From positions 101,627,001 through 101,691,000 of the forward strand of contig NC_134142.1 in assembly GCF_033958435.1 (NCBI RefSeq): 64,000 nt of DNA, given 5' to 3'. The position numbers and the translations under genes are program-made. Below the pieces are notes generated by a model, which worked only from the letters and a program-made list of their open reading frames with translations, made no database searches and was not told the DNA's origin. This document shows positions 26,054 through 37,747 of this stretch, one piece after another (positions within the stretch are counted from its first letter, which is position 1; each line of letters opens with the position of its first letter). The DNA comes from Carettochelys insculpta (taxonomy: Eukaryota; Chordata; Testudines; Carettochelyidae).

Positions 26054-26840
26054 TTGATGTCTAATTCAATGGTGACCAGTAAAAAGGACTAAAGGAAAGA
26101 AATGATTCATGTCTTCCTGATTCTACCACTTCTGAAAGTTCTTTTGAATGGTTTGTCAGTGGAGCACACAAATGTTAATTTTGTAAGAATATACTGGAGT
26201 GGAAGCTGTGAAAAATAAAGACTAATTAGCCAAAAGCTGATAATGCTTTACATTTTTAAATGGCATTTACTAACAAAAGAGAGCCTACTCTAAGAGGTCT
26301 TGGGAGGTAACCGTGGTATCTTATTTATTATGACTGAGATGTTTTTAATGTAGTTTACACCTTTTAAACAGCACCAGGGAGCATACTCCAACAAGAGCTC
26401 AGTTGTAACATGCTAATCACTTTACTTTGTCAACTTTTGTAAATATACGTGGTTTTTCTCTTCACTATTTATGCTATGTATTGGAAATCTAAATCTTGCA
26501 ATGTAGTTTTTCCATCTGACATTGACAAGTAGTGTTCATCATTTGGTTTCTTGCACTGTTACCTTGAAGATGTTTGTATGCCAGCTGACCTTCGGAAACT
26601 TAAGGCAAAACTTAAATGGACAATGACCTTTGAGAAGCTGCATGGTTAAGGTACTATGATGAAGGTAAACTAATGCAGTGCATATTGAGGCCATTCTTTA
26701 CTATTTTGCTTTGATCACTTAGTATATTGTGTATGCTACCTATAAATCTCATCCCTTTCTCTTCATGGGTAAAGTCTCAGGAGTGAGTATGATAAACTGT
26801 ACATTTAAAAATAAACTCTGTATTTGTCTGGATTGATGGT
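26054..26840 (+). other. TMEM9B: TMEM9B 3' UTR with two candidate poly(A) signals
   Basis: AATAAA occurs at 26214-26219 (161 nt after the stop) and again at 26810-26815. Either or both could be used. The sequence between them contains no repeat I can name, which fits a UTR. Confidence 0.6.
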
Positions 26841-28427
26841 CTAAGGCACGCATTCTCCAGCATCTTCTGAGCTAGGGGTGTGTGGGTGGTGGTTTTTTTG
26901 TTTTGTTTTTAAAAACTAATGCTGTACACGTCCTTGTGAGGTATACAGCTATTGGATAAGGATAATTAACATTCTTCTATCCTCTTTGGAATGGAACAAT
27001 TAAAGATGATCATGATCTTGATCTTGGAGGAACCTATTTAGTGTCTTTCATTTCTCTCCCTCATCATGCTGCATGTGACAGGCCCATTTTGCAAAATTAT
27101 TTTAAACTGGACATAAGATCACAAATGGTGTGCGCTGTTTGTAAACGTTCAGTGCTTGGGTTAGAGAAAGCTGATAGCCAGAGTGCTTCTAACCTCTGAT
27201 TCACTAGGCTCAGGCAGTAGTGGCTGCAACTTACCACCCATCTGAAGGATCTGTTCTATGTAAGAGGAGCTGGCCTCAGTCCAATTTCTAGTGAGAGTTC
27301 ACAAAATCTCCAGTTATTGCTGCATGGTGGTCTTGCCATTTTAAACACCAGCATGGAGGACTGAGTGGGCACTAAATGGGCACTTACACTGGCTTTTACA
27401 CCTAAAGAGCTAATCCATCTATTTTAGCATTTGAGACACCTTAGAAGGGCTAGATAAGGATGTTTGCCCTGCCCTTGCAGTCTTTTGTTATCAGTCCCTT
27501 TGCATGAGTCCTGAAAGAAGAAACTCTTCAGTACCAGCAGAATTATAATAGGTATCAAAACAAAAAAAAAACAAAACCCAAAACAGGACAAACAACAAAA
27601 ACCCAAATTTCTGCAACATGTTCTAGTCTCTAACCAATTGAACGTTAACACCAGTGAGCTGGCAGTCTAAGTAATCAAATTTTAGGAACTGCTATTTCCA
27701 TCTCCTCCCCTCCCTCCCACTAACCAAACTGGTGCCATCAAATCTGTTGGGACAGTGATGGACTTGCCATCCATAGAGGAGAAATAGTTGCAGTTCTTTG
27801 TTGCAAGGTTGCCTATTGCCTATGTCTTCAGACAGCAGAAGCACTGCTCCTTGACTGCTTTTCCTCACAAGCCATCAGGAGGTGAAGTGTGGTTTTTGGG
27901 AAGGTAGATGGATGTGCCCCAGGGTGAGGGCATGAAGATATTTTAAATCCCAAAGACTAAACTTTGTTCTGATACAAAGACTGTTTGAAGCAGAATCGAT
28001 TCTTTTTCAAGAGTTGAATGGACCTTACTAGGAAAGAAAAGTATGTTTTGTGCATTTTTCTCTGAGTAGTGGATTAATGACCACTAATACTATGTATTTC
28101 AAGTGTTAAAGGTAATAGGACTGCAATCTTCAGATTTATAGAATATCTGATATGTAAATTAGTCTATGATTTAGGATTAGGATATTAGACTTCTTTAAAT
28201 TTAGTCTTTCAAATTGAGTTAATTTACACACTTTAAATTCCAGTTAGAACTCGTCTATAATATTTTACATGTTTTTTTAAAGCTCATTTGGCCTAATAGA
28301 TAGAGCTGTGCTTCTTGGTAAGGATACTAAAAATCTGTTAGGGCTCTCTCATTAGCCCCATCTTGCTCAGAGTTCAAAGACTGTTCACAAATTAGGGATA
28401 GCCAGTAACCATGCAACACACACTGTG
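26841..28427. other. Intergenic DNA, nothing recognised
   Basis: AT-rich DNA between TMEM9B and the next MITE. There is an A/C-rich run near 27558-27610 and no coding or repeat signal I can support. Confidence 0.4.
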
Positions 28428-28853
28428 GGCTTGTCTACGCTACCACCTTCCTTTGAAGGAAGGATGGTAATTAGGGTGGTGGGAGTTTGCTTAATAAAGT
28501 GCTGCCTATGCATGGCAGCACTTCATTAGTAAATTCTCCCCCACCCCCCAAGCAGCAACTCCAAAGTTTTAAACTTCGAAGTACCAGCACGCATCTAGCT
28601 ATGGCGCACCCACCGGTACTTTGAAGTGCCAGGACAAAATTTTGAGGAGTAAGGGGACCTGAAGTTGCCCTGGTGCTTTGAAGTACCAGCGGGTGAGCCA
28701 CGGCTAGACGTGTGCCGGTACTTCCAAATTTAAGACTTCGAAGTTGCTGCAGGGGGGAATTTGCCTAGTGAATTGCTACCTATGCATGGCAGCACTCCCA
28801 ATGCCCTAAGTACCATCCTTCCTTCAAAGGAAGGTGGTAGTTTAGACATAGCC
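28428..28853. mobile_element. Harbinger-like palindromic MITE
   Basis: The termini GGCTTGTCTACGCTACCACC and GGTGGTAGTTTAGACATAGCC are imperfect inverse copies over about 40 bp. The inner arms share ATGCATGGCAGCAC and several CTTCGAAGT-type motifs. The flanking bases (GTG, TGT) leave the exact 3-bp target duplication ambiguous. Confidence 0.65.
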
Positions 28854-30362
28854 TGTGTGTATGGCAACTGGGAATCCTCCAGAGAGGATATCTGGGTAGT
28901 TTGTATTCCTCAAGTAATGTAAAGGAGTAGAGAATGGTAGAGAATCTGTCCCAACGTTGAGATATTAGGATTAGCACACCAAAGTATCAAAGGCCGACAT
29001 CTTGTGTCACTTCTGTAAAATCAATCTAGTTACAGATACCAACTTCATATATCCTCTTATTCAAGTACATTGAAATTTCTGTGTTGAACAATAAAGATTA
29101 CTGAAGGTCTAGTTAGCTTTTATTCTGTTAACTGAGATGGGCATTCATTACAGCAAATTGCTATAGTATGCAGCTCCAAGGCATAAAAATAAACTGTTGC
29201 TGATTACTTTCTAAGATAGCTCAGTTGTAGCTAATACATTTAAAGTTTTGATCCCATAATTCTAATATTTGTTGCCATTATAACTACAGTGTGGGTGGAA
29301 AAGGCTAAACCAGAAAAGAGCAGATCTAAGTGTAAGCTACTTTGCATATTGCCAATTGACTATAAATTACACCAGTCTTTGACTCAACCAAACAGCACTG
29401 GAACTACGTATTCAGGTAAGAGATATCAGAGAAAGAAATATGTCTTTGAAAATATATAGCATTATGACTTGAATAAATATCAGTTAAAATTGCTGTAAAT
29501 GACTTCAGCTATTTATTAAGTAGTACAAATAGTCTATTATAAATGTGTATTTAGAGTGACCCATTCTTTGATCAAATAAGTTACACTTGGAGGTAAGAAT
29601 TGAAAATATTAACTGCAAAACTTCAAATTTTCAGTACAAAATTTTGATATTTTACAGATATTTTAAGCAGCCTGAAAATTTAGTTTCCTTGGATTACTTA
29701 AGATTTTTCTCCATCTCAGAACAGGTGAGGCTCTGTAGCAATGAAACAGTTTTCATGTTCTTTGATTTTGTATTTGTTTTGGGCATTATATATAATGTTT
29801 TGTGTAACCCTGTTGTGCAGCAAAAGTTAGTGCCATCAAGCTAATGCTATGAATGTCTGATTTTAATTTAAATTTAGGATTTTTTTTGTATATTGCATGT
29901 GCACATTTTAGCTTTTTGGTAATATTTAACATTCATGTCAGAATAAAAAGAAAAATAATTTTCTTCTAATATTAATAAAAGGAAAAATCACTATTTTCTG
30001 TTTTGAATATATCCATAGTAGATATATTTTCCCCTATGCGTAGCAAGTTAATCTGTCTTCTGTAAACTGAACATGAATTGATGTGTTCAGTACATGTTTC
30101 TGCTAGCAGCTATCCTATAAAAGCATCTGTTCTAGAATATATTTAATGTAATTTTTGGAGAACTTTTGGTGAATGAGTTCTCAGTTCAGTGAAAGTTTTA
30201 GTAAAATCAAAACAGAATTAAATCAGTATTTGAGATTGGATATGCAAATATTTTGACCATGACTTTACACATGGGAATACATTGAAAATAAGGCCAAATG
30301 TTGGTCACATCATTCCTCCCTTTTCGACTATGGAGGGTATGAAGATATTAGAAAATCTGCAA
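28854..30362. other. AT-rich intergenic DNA, nothing recognised
   Basis: Several AATAAA-like motifs and short open frames expected from composition. No gene or repeat can be supported. Confidence 0.4.
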
Positions 30363-30364
30363 TA

Positions 30365-30705
30365 GACAAGAAACTTTCATATCTGGCATTCTATCATCTG
30401 TCATCTCAAATCTTTACTTATATACTTTATGCCATTTTAACCGTAAGTGAATTCTAGTTAACGTTTTTCCATGAGTACAGTATAGTGAAAGTAAATACAA
30501 ATAAATACAGAATGTTTACAGTGTACAGTAGTACTGTTATTGGTCAATGAAGTACTCTACACACATTTTTGTTTGTTTTCTTAATATCTAATCCTGTTGT
30601 TCTTTATTGGTATGCATTATTAGGTATACCTCTCTCTTATCCAGAATATTTGACTGTCCGGCAACCTGTCAGTCCTGGGGCTGCTGGATATGAAAGAGTT
30701 TACTG
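30365..30705 (+). mobile_element. Tigger-like MITE (family D, copy 1)
   Basis: 341 bp flanked by TA. The right end reads TGAAAGAGTTTACTG and the left end is its imperfect inverse. A similar full-length copy in the same orientation is at 61697-62029. Shared internal phrases include GTAAATACAAATAAATA and GTTTACAGTGTACAG. Confidence 0.7.
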
Positions 30706-31098
30706 TAATAGCTCCAAATTATTGCGAAGGAGTTGAATCAGTGTCATTACCTCCATCAGGTAGCAGAAATCCCTCTGAGTAAATGCTGAATACTTTTGTG
30801 CTTTGAAGTGTTTTTTAATCGATGATGGAAGTAGCTATTTTCTGGCACGCTTTTGAGTTCTCCTGTGTCTTTTCTGTTAGAAGACATGATGGAAATGGAT
30901 TACTTTAGATAGCGACACCTTGGTGACGTGGGAGTGAATGGTAGCTAAAATAAATCAGGCTGGTCTCCATACAGACAAGCATTGCATATACAGTTTCTGA
31001 AAGCAAATAATCGTCATATGAATTTGTAGCTACACTTTAAAAAGGTAGCTTTGTTAGAAGAACGGTACTAGAGGGCTGAGGGTTGAACTACTCTTCAT

Positions 31099-31990
31099 GG
31101 CTACATCTACACTAAGAGTTAAGCTTGGTTTTTAATAAATTTTGATTTTTTTTAAACTTCTTCTTATGAATTGGAATTTGTGTCCCCAAACTTTGAAATT
31201 CGACCCATCGTTTTTCCGTGTCGAATTTCCACGTCCCTATTACCCTAAGCAAGTTTGATAGTGTGAGCTCTGCATTGTGTGTACCTATCCCACAGTGCCT
31301 TAGCCCTGGTTGCTTGTGGGTGTTTCATGTTAGACTCCCAGAATGCAAAGCACTGTCCCAGAATTCAGAGCACCCAGTAACAGAATTCAGCCCTTCCACA
31401 AACCTGCCTGGGTTCTCTGTGCCACATGTCCTCTGTGGACATGGGTGTAGCAGTGGGCAGCTGTGATATCAGCCCTGTCCACCCCCACCTGGTTCTGTCA
31501 GCTGTGCATCTGCTGTGGATGTTGGTGTAGTGGTGGGCAGCTGTGCTATCAGCCCTGTCCACCCCCTCCCAGTTCAGTCACCCATACATCCAGACCTTTA
31601 TATTTGCAGGCCTGAGCGCTGCTGAATTCACATTCTAATTTAATGAAAACCTCATGGGCTTCCTGTGGCCTTCCTGCGCTCCTGGATGGAGAGCAGCAGA
31701 GAAGGAAGCGGCCATACGTGAAGGGTCACCATGTAGCTTTGTGGGATACATACAGGACATTTCTGGAGGGTAATAAATCTGAAATAAAGACATGGCACTT
31801 CCATGCTAGACTTTGTTTGAAACTTTAAGTTAGAAAGTGATGCTATACGCATCTCATAATAGGGACATTTTGTTATCACTATTAGGGCTCAATAAGTTGA
31901 GCTAATGGTATTTACAGTAAAGACAGTGACATTTTAATATCAAGCTAATTTCTGTAAATGCAGTTTTATCTCATAGTGTAGACGCAGCCT
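31099..31990. mobile_element. Large Harbinger-like MITE with internal tandem duplication
   Basis: The ends are GGCTACATCTACACTAAG and ATAGTGTAGACGCAGCC, of the GTCTACAC-type terminus. The flanks do not show a matching 3-bp duplication, so one end may be altered. The interior has an 80-bp direct duplication at 31431-31510 and 31511-31590. The three 60-80-codon frames inside it are not coding. Confidence 0.6.
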
Positions 31991-32017
31991 TAGCGTCATG
32001 ACAATGCTGTAGCAGTA

Positions 32018-33086
32018 CAGTAAACCCTTGATTTAACATACCCTGATATACTGGACTTTGGAAATAATGGACACTGTCTGTCAGCCCCTCCACCTCCAAA
32101 TAAATGCTGGAGACTCACCAGAGCTGCCACAGGGGCTGGAGGAGCGGCTGGAGCGGCCACTGCAGCAGCTGCAGCCAATAGGGCCAGAGGAGGTGGGGCA
32201 GGGGGTGGTGCTGCAGCAGGGCACGGGAGCTCTCCTCCTTGAGCCCTATGTCTATGGAGCATGTCAGCGCCCACCCACCACTGCCTGCAATGGCACTGAG
32301 CAGCAGCCATGGGCCATGTCTACACTAGCCCCAAACTTTGAAATGGCCACGCAAATGGCCATTTTGAAGTTTACTAATGAAGCGCTGAAATGCATATTCA
32401 GCGCTTCATTAGCATGCGGGTGGCTGCGGCACTTCGAAATTGATGCGGCTCGCCGCCGCATGGCTTGTCCCAACAGGGCTCCTTTTCGAAAGGACCCCGC
32501 CTACTTCGAAGTCCCCTTATTCCCATCTGCTCACAGGAATAAGGGGACTTCGAAGTAGGCGGTGTCCTTTCGAAAAGGAGCCTCGCCGGGGTGAGCTGTG
32601 TCAATTTCAAAGTGCCGTGGCCGCCCGCATGCTAATGAGGCGCTGAATATGCATTTCAGCGCTTCGTTAGTAAACTTCGAAATGGCCATTTGTGTGGCCA
32701 TTTTGAAGTTTGGGGCTAGTGTAGACACGGCCATGGTGTCAGAAGCTACTGCCCACTGGAAGGCTGGAGGCAGTCACACTCTACCTTCACGCGGGCGGCT
32801 TGGAGCCGGGAGCTGGAGGAGCCACAGTGCTGAGAGCTGCAGGGGATGGAAGGAGCCAGGACAGCATTCAGCTCTATCCTGGTAACTGGGAATGGAGATA
32901 GAAGTGTGAGGGAAAGAATGGAGCAGGAGGGCAGAAGGGAAGAGGGGGTGCAGAGGACGGGAGTGAGTGATGGGCTGGGAAGGTCAGTGCATCATCATAC
33001 AGTATAACCATTCGGATATAATGGACTTTTGGCATTAACGGACACCCCTGTCCTCCTATTAGTCCATTTAAATTGAGGATTTACTG
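32018..33086. mobile_element. Tigger/pogo-like element hosting a nested MITE
   Basis: The ends are CAGTAAACCCTTGATTTAA and TTAAATTGAGGATTTACTG. Inner arms share ATAATGGAC. TA precedes the left end; TT follows the right end, probably a mutated TA. The middle is interrupted by the Harbinger MITE at 32312-32732; without it this element would be about 645 bp. No transposase is present. Confidence 0.7.
32312..32732. mobile_element. Near-palindromic Harbinger MITE (nested)
   Basis: 421 bp with a perfect 3-bp target duplication ATG (32309-32311 and 32733-32735). The termini are GGCCATGTCTACACTAGCC and its inverse GGCTAGTGTAGACACGGCC. The two arms pair along almost their whole length, with the centre near 32528 (CCCTTATTCC and GGAATAAGGG). 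The mirrored 60-70-codon frames on both strands are a product of the palindrome. Confidence 0.88.
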
Positions 33087-33497
33087 TTCTAGATAACTTT
33101 GTATAAGAGAGACAGTTTTACTCTCTGTCAAATTTCTAAGTGTGATTTGACTGGTTAAATACAAATCCTGAACATGTTGTTCTGTCATATCTGCTAGCAT
33201 ATGTATAAAGAGATTATGCAGTACTGTAATGGGTTATCATGAATTACAGGTAGTGTGGTTCTAAGCAATGTTCCAAAGGGTATTTATTCACTTACTATGT
33301 AAAAACCCCCCTCCCTAACAAACAAAAGGTTTTTTTTTCCCAAGTGGGCATGTAATCTGAGTAAATTTCTTTAGTGTTGTGTAATACCAGTTATTAAAAT
33401 GATCTTCAGATAATCCCTTATTAGTGGGGAGGAACTCTGCAAAACAATCGGGGTAAAGGAATCAATAAGGAATCCCCTTCAGAGGAAGCTCAGCAGA

Positions 33498-33722
33498 TGG
33501 GGCTGTCCAGTGACCCAGAAGCCCTGTCTGTCAGAGGGTCCCCCCAAAGTGCTTACATGGCTTTTTTGTCAACAGATTATGTTGAGGAAGGTGTTCTGCC
33601 TCATGGGGGAGAGGTAGAACGCTGTTGACAAACATGCTGAGTTCTGTCGACAGTATGTAGACAGAATGCATTTTTAGTGTGGATGCTGTTTTGTTGACAA
33701 AACCCACTAGTGTAGACGTTGC
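33498..33722 (-). mobile_element. Harbinger-like MITE (family B, copy 2, truncated)
   Basis: Reverse-orientation partial copy of the 7221-7628 element. Shared phrases include CCCAGAAG next to CCCTGTCTGTC and the TGTCGACAG-type palindromes. The terminus GTGTAGACGTTGCC is at 33722. Confidence 0.55.
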
Positions 33723-34045
33723 CTTGGTGAATGGTTTGGCTCAGGTTACAGACACTTGAGTTGTAATATTTTTGGAGAGGAATGTTGGGTTGGGGAGGCT
33801 GTTTTACCAGCGCATGATGAGAGCGTGGCAGTGCCTGGATCTGAGTGACAGAATACTGACTGAAAAGGTAAGAGTTGAAGAGGGAGATTGAGGTCTCTAG
33901 AGGCACAGGAGGAAGGAACAAAAATTCAGCCAGTTTTATTTTATATAATGGCATAAGTATTTTTTCTCAGTTTCAGACTAAGCTGGATGTGTTTGGAAAT
34001 GAAGAGGATCAGGTGTTACAAATGTCAAGTAAATTTGAAGTCTTA

Positions 34046-34768
34046 AGTATCGGAGGGGTAGCCGTGTTAGTCTGGATCTGTAACAGCAACGAAGGGTCCT
34101 GTGACACCTTATAGACTAACATAAAAGTTTTGAGCATGAGCTTTCGTGAGCACAGACTCACTTCATCAGATGCTGGTCTTGGAAATCTGCAGGGCCAGGT
34201 ATAAATAAGCCAGAGCAAGGGTGGGGATAACAAGGTTAGCTCAGTCAGCAAGGGTGAGGCTTACTACCAGCAGTTGATCTGGAGGTGTGAACACCAAGGG
34301 AGGGGAAGCTGCTTCTGTATTTAGCCAGCCATTCGCAGTCTTTGTTTAAGCCTGAGCTGAGGGCGTCAAATTTGCAGATGAATTGTAGCTCAGAAATTTC
34401 TCTTTGGAGTCTGGTCTTGAAATTTCTTTGCTGTAGGACCAGACTCCAAAGAGAAATTTCTGAGCTACAATTCATCTGCAAATTTGACGCCCTCAGCTCA
34501 GGCTTAAACAAAGACTGCGAATGGCTGGCTAAATACAGAAGCAGCTTCCCCTCCCTTGGTGTTCACACCTGCAGATCAACTGCTGATAGTAAGCCTCACC
34601 CTTGCTGACTGAGCTAACCTTGTTATTCCCACCCTTGCTTTGGCTTATTTATACCTGACCCTGCAGATTTCCAAGACCAGCATCTGATGAAGAGAGTCTG
34701 TGCTCACGAAAGCTCATGCTCAAAACTTTTCTGTTAGTCTATAAGGTGCCACAGGACCTTCGTTGCTG
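34046..34768. mobile_element. Penelope-like element, head-to-head inverted dimer with 12-bp target duplication
   Basis: A 723-bp unit lies between perfect copies of TTTGAAGTCTTA (34034-34045 and 34769-34780). The left arm (minus-strand sense) and right arm (plus-strand sense) are the same 3' segment, meeting at a 20-bp centre (34417-34436). Both arms encode the same peptide, with only about two amino-acid differences over the shared part (minus frame 34511-34245, plus frame 34342-34608). It includes REISELQFICKFDALSSGL and DCEWLAKYRSSFPSLG, which I recognise from memory as the C-terminal end of the Penelope-like polyprotein next to its GIY-YIG nuclease. The outer ends carry the dispersed GGGTAGCCGTGTTAGTC-type terminus; the right arm lacks the last ~35 bp. 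The family assignment needs a database search. Confidence 0.75.
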
Positions 34769-34994
34769 TTTGAAGTCTTAGTGTAGCTTAGCTGTTGTTT
34801 CCTTTAGGAGGTCTGAAGGGATTACTCTATCTCTGGCCCATGTTTAGTAAATTTCTATAGCGTACGCTGGTGATTATGCACTTCTGTGTACGTGTGAAGG
34901 ATGCTGTTCAAATAGGACATCCTTACATACCATGTGACAACTTTCCACATCATTTCATAATACCAGAAATGCTTTAAAATTATTCCATATGGGA

Positions 34995-35122
34995 AATTAC
35001 AATTTATAGTTTGTATTACTGTAGCACCCATGAGCCATGGTCACAAACCAAGACCCCAGTGTGTTCGGCACTGTACAAACAGAATAAACAGATAATTCCT
35101 GCCCCAAGTAGTTTACTCTCTT
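34995..35122 (-). repeat. L2-type LINE 3' end, antisense
   Basis: Contains TGTAGCACCCATGAGCC, ACCAAGACCCCAGTGTG, CACTGTACAAACAGAATAA and TTCCTGCCCCAAGTAG, the reverse complement of the amniote L2 3' end. It lies just upstream of ASCL3 and creates a false upstream ATG at 35011. Confidence 0.75.
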
Positions 35123-35211
35123 TACCACTAATAGAACCAAACCCATTTAAATTGTGTACGAATCATTCAACTAATATGCAAATATACATTTCCAGGTTAA
35201 ACAAAACCCCA

Positions 35212-35739
35212 ATGGATAGTAAAAGCTTCTGTAACTTCATGGACAAGTGGCCCATCTATGACTCTCAACATGTACAACTGACTCGGCCTTTTGTCGTGGA
35301 CCCTTTTGTCACATTTCATGTGTACCCTGAGGCACCCACCCAGTTCACCTGCTCTGAGGATTTGCCGGTACTTCCTTTTACATCTGAGCAGTTGATCCCA
35401 GAGAACTTCTATACTGATCCTTGCAACTTTCCTTATCAAGTGGCCCAGGCTAATTATGGCAGAGGTGACTACTCTTACGGTCCAGCTTTCATCAGAAAAA
35501 GGAATGAAAGAGAGAGACAGAGGGTTAAATGCGTAAATGAAGGCTATGCCAAACTCCGACGTCACCTGCCTGAGGAATACTTAGAGAAACGGCTTAGCAA
35601 AGTAGAAACACTTCGTGCTGCCATAAAATACATTCACCATCTACAATCTGTTCTGTACCATGATTCTGCACTGACAGAGAAGAATAGCCTGGAACTGGGC
35701 CATACATCCAACGCAATTGCCAGAGAGATCCAGTTTTGA
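35212..35739 (+). CDS. ASCL3: ASCL3 (achaete-scute family bHLH transcription factor 3)
   Basis: A class II basic helix-loop-helix transcription factor that binds E-boxes as a heterodimer with E-proteins. In mammals it marks salivary duct progenitors and ionocyte-type cells. The single coding exon gives 175 residues (human about 181). The N-terminal part has a conserved LTRPFVVDPFVTFHVYPEAP stretch and a YSYGPAF segment before the bHLH. The basic region RKRNERERQRVKCVNEGY is at about 95-112, and helix 1, loop and helix 2 run to about 147 (LRRHLPEEYLEKRLSKVETL). The frame is open upstream to 35011, but that part lies in an L2 repeat. The ATG at 35212 matches the N-terminus of known orthologues and follows a TTTCCAG acceptor at 35195, suggesting an upstream non-coding exon. 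Candidate overlapping AATAAA signals are at 36084-36093. Confidence 0.95.
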   Translation: MDSKSFCNFMDKWPIYDSQHVQLTRPFVVDPFVTFHVYPEAPTQFTCSEDLPVLPFTSEQLIPENFYTDPCNFPYQVAQANYGRGDYSYGPAFIRKRNERERQRVKCVNEGYAKLRRHLPEEYLEKRLSKVETLRAAIKYIHHLQSVLYHDSALTEKNSLELGHTSNAIAREIQF

Positions 35740-36093
35740 GGACTAGCTGAACTGCTCCAGGGAAGGAAAAACAATCACAGCTGAGGCTAATAACAATTAC
35801 ATTATTGGGGACACAAATATGTCTGTGAAACTGACATGTTTTATGAACTATAGAAAGCACATCCCTACCAGACTACTGAGGAGGGAGTTTAAATTAATCT
35901 ACAGGGGATTACACTGAGATGAGAAATACTAATGTACAAAAAAATGAAATGTAAACCATTTTAATTAATTCAGAGAAACGAAGAAAAAATCCTTTAAATA
36001 TGTTAGCTGGAAATGGAAAATGAGACTACCTGTAGTATTTCAGAAAGGAGCAAAGGTGAATGCCATTTGTCTGCATGCTTTTAAATAAATAAA
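35740..36093 (+). other. ASCL3: ASCL3 3' UTR to poly(A) signal
   Basis: AT-rich sequence without a repeat, ending in overlapping AATAAATAAA at 36084-36093, about 345 nt after the stop codon. Confidence 0.55.
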
Positions 36094-36264
36094 CTTCTCA
36101 GTGATGGGGCTCAGCTCCTGTTCATTTTCAGGGATAGAACTGGCACATGCCACTCATACCGCCCAAAAGAATCTCAGTTCTAATTGCCATTCTGTTCCAC
36201 AAAAGACAATGGACAACTTTTTGTCAAGGTACTGGTGTATTGCCCGTAGTGGACAGAGTCCAGG

Positions 36265-36430
36265 ACTGGGACTCCACTTCTGCCACAGGCCTATTGGTTG
36301 AATGTCAGCAAGTCAGTGCCCAGCTCTATGCCTCAGTTTCTGCACCTGTAAAATGAGGTACTGATCATGTTAAAAGCATTGAGATCTACTCATGTAAAGC
36401 ACTATAAACCCTAAGTGGGGTTATTAAAAA
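36265..36430 (+). repeat. MIR-like SINE fragment
   Basis: Contains GTGCCCAGCTCTATGCCTC, AGTTTCTGCACCTGTAAAAT, and CATTGAGATCTACTCATG followed by TAAAGCACTATA, the core and right half of MIR-type SINEs. Confidence 0.7.
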
Positions 36431-37747
36431 GAGAGAGAAACAATTTCCAAAATAGCTACCTGAATGTGGAAAAATAAAACATTTTTGGAAATGCAGCTCA
36501 ATCCTTTTCTTAATTTGATTATTTTTGGTATTTAAAACTTGGAACACTCATTTCAGTTTTAAACCCCTTTTTTCCTGGTCTCATTCTAATCTGTGAGCCA
36601 GATTCTGTCACCCATACTGTCAATAAACTTAGTGGGATGTCTTGTTGAAAAATATGTATTTACTTACTGACAGAGTAAGATCCTACTTGGAGGAGAGGGC
36701 AGAAACTGACCCTGGAAAGCTTATATGCCTCAGCACTTTCACTGGGATGTTTTCTTCACTTCCTGTTCTAAATTGTTGCTTTGCTCTCTTAAATAACTGA
36801 CAATTTCACTATACACCTATCTTTCATTCCAGCAACGTTGTCTAGTTAGGGCCTACTGAAGTGAGAGCAATCACAAAAGTTTAGCTCATAATTTGCAAAA
36901 AGCATTTTCCTCCCTTGGTTGAAAGGCGCTATTTATTTTATAGATATTCAGTAAAAAGGCTCTTCATTTACCATAATGAGAGCAACTGCAACATGGGTGC
37001 AGAAAGTATTGAGGAAAATGGCATTCATACCTGATACTCTAACTATATACAGCTCTTCCTTTGAGCCCACCAGTCATCTATATGCTACTGGGTTTGTGGA
37101 AGCAAAAGGCTAGTTTTAGTATGACACAAAAAAGGAACATTAGTCTTTGTGCAGTACTGTCCCTTTGGGCATGGGACACATCTTCTCATGCACACTTGCA
37201 TGTCTCTCTCTTCATTCTAGCTGGAGTGTTGAACTATTCCTTGTTGACTTTGACTTTGAAGGTTTAACAGCTGCTACAGCCAGTGTTGGATCTAGTCATT
37301 GCTTTGTCTTTGCTCTTTTCTGAGTGAAAACAAAGTTATGAGGCCAAGAATTTCAAAAATAGGAGCCTGAATGTGGAGTGAGGAGCTGAACCTGAAGATC
37401 CTAACTAAGTGGCCTGATTTTTTTTCATAACAGCTGGGCATTAACATGCCCCAGTGACTTCATGCCTGAGTTCCTCAGGAGCAGGAAGACAACATGACTA
37501 TTTTTGGAACTTTTGGACAATGGGATTGAAAGATCAGAGGTAATTCTGCCAGTCATCCAGTTGTTTTACATTCATTTCCTTAGGACATTTCTCTGGTTAA
37601 AGGGCTATTAAATACAACTCTGATGAAACATAGCTGGGAAGCAGAATTTATTTCACTAGCTGTGAATGAGATTTCATCAGCTTTTAATTTTCTAACAAAA
37701 GTTGCTGTGGCTCAGGCAACTTTTTTACATTCCTGGAGGGGTGAAAA
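36431..37747. other. Intergenic DNA, nothing recognised
   Basis: No coding signal and no repeat family I can name. An AATAAAAC motif occurs near 36470. Confidence 0.4.

Noticed and set aside
34245..34608. Two mirrored 88-codon frames as a host gene
   Set aside because: They are the two arms of a Penelope-like inverted repeat and carry only the tail of its protein.
35011..35211. Upstream part of the ASCL3 open frame as coding
   Set aside because: The ATG at 35011 lies in an antisense L2 fragment, and known ASCL3 proteins begin at the position of the ATG at 35212.
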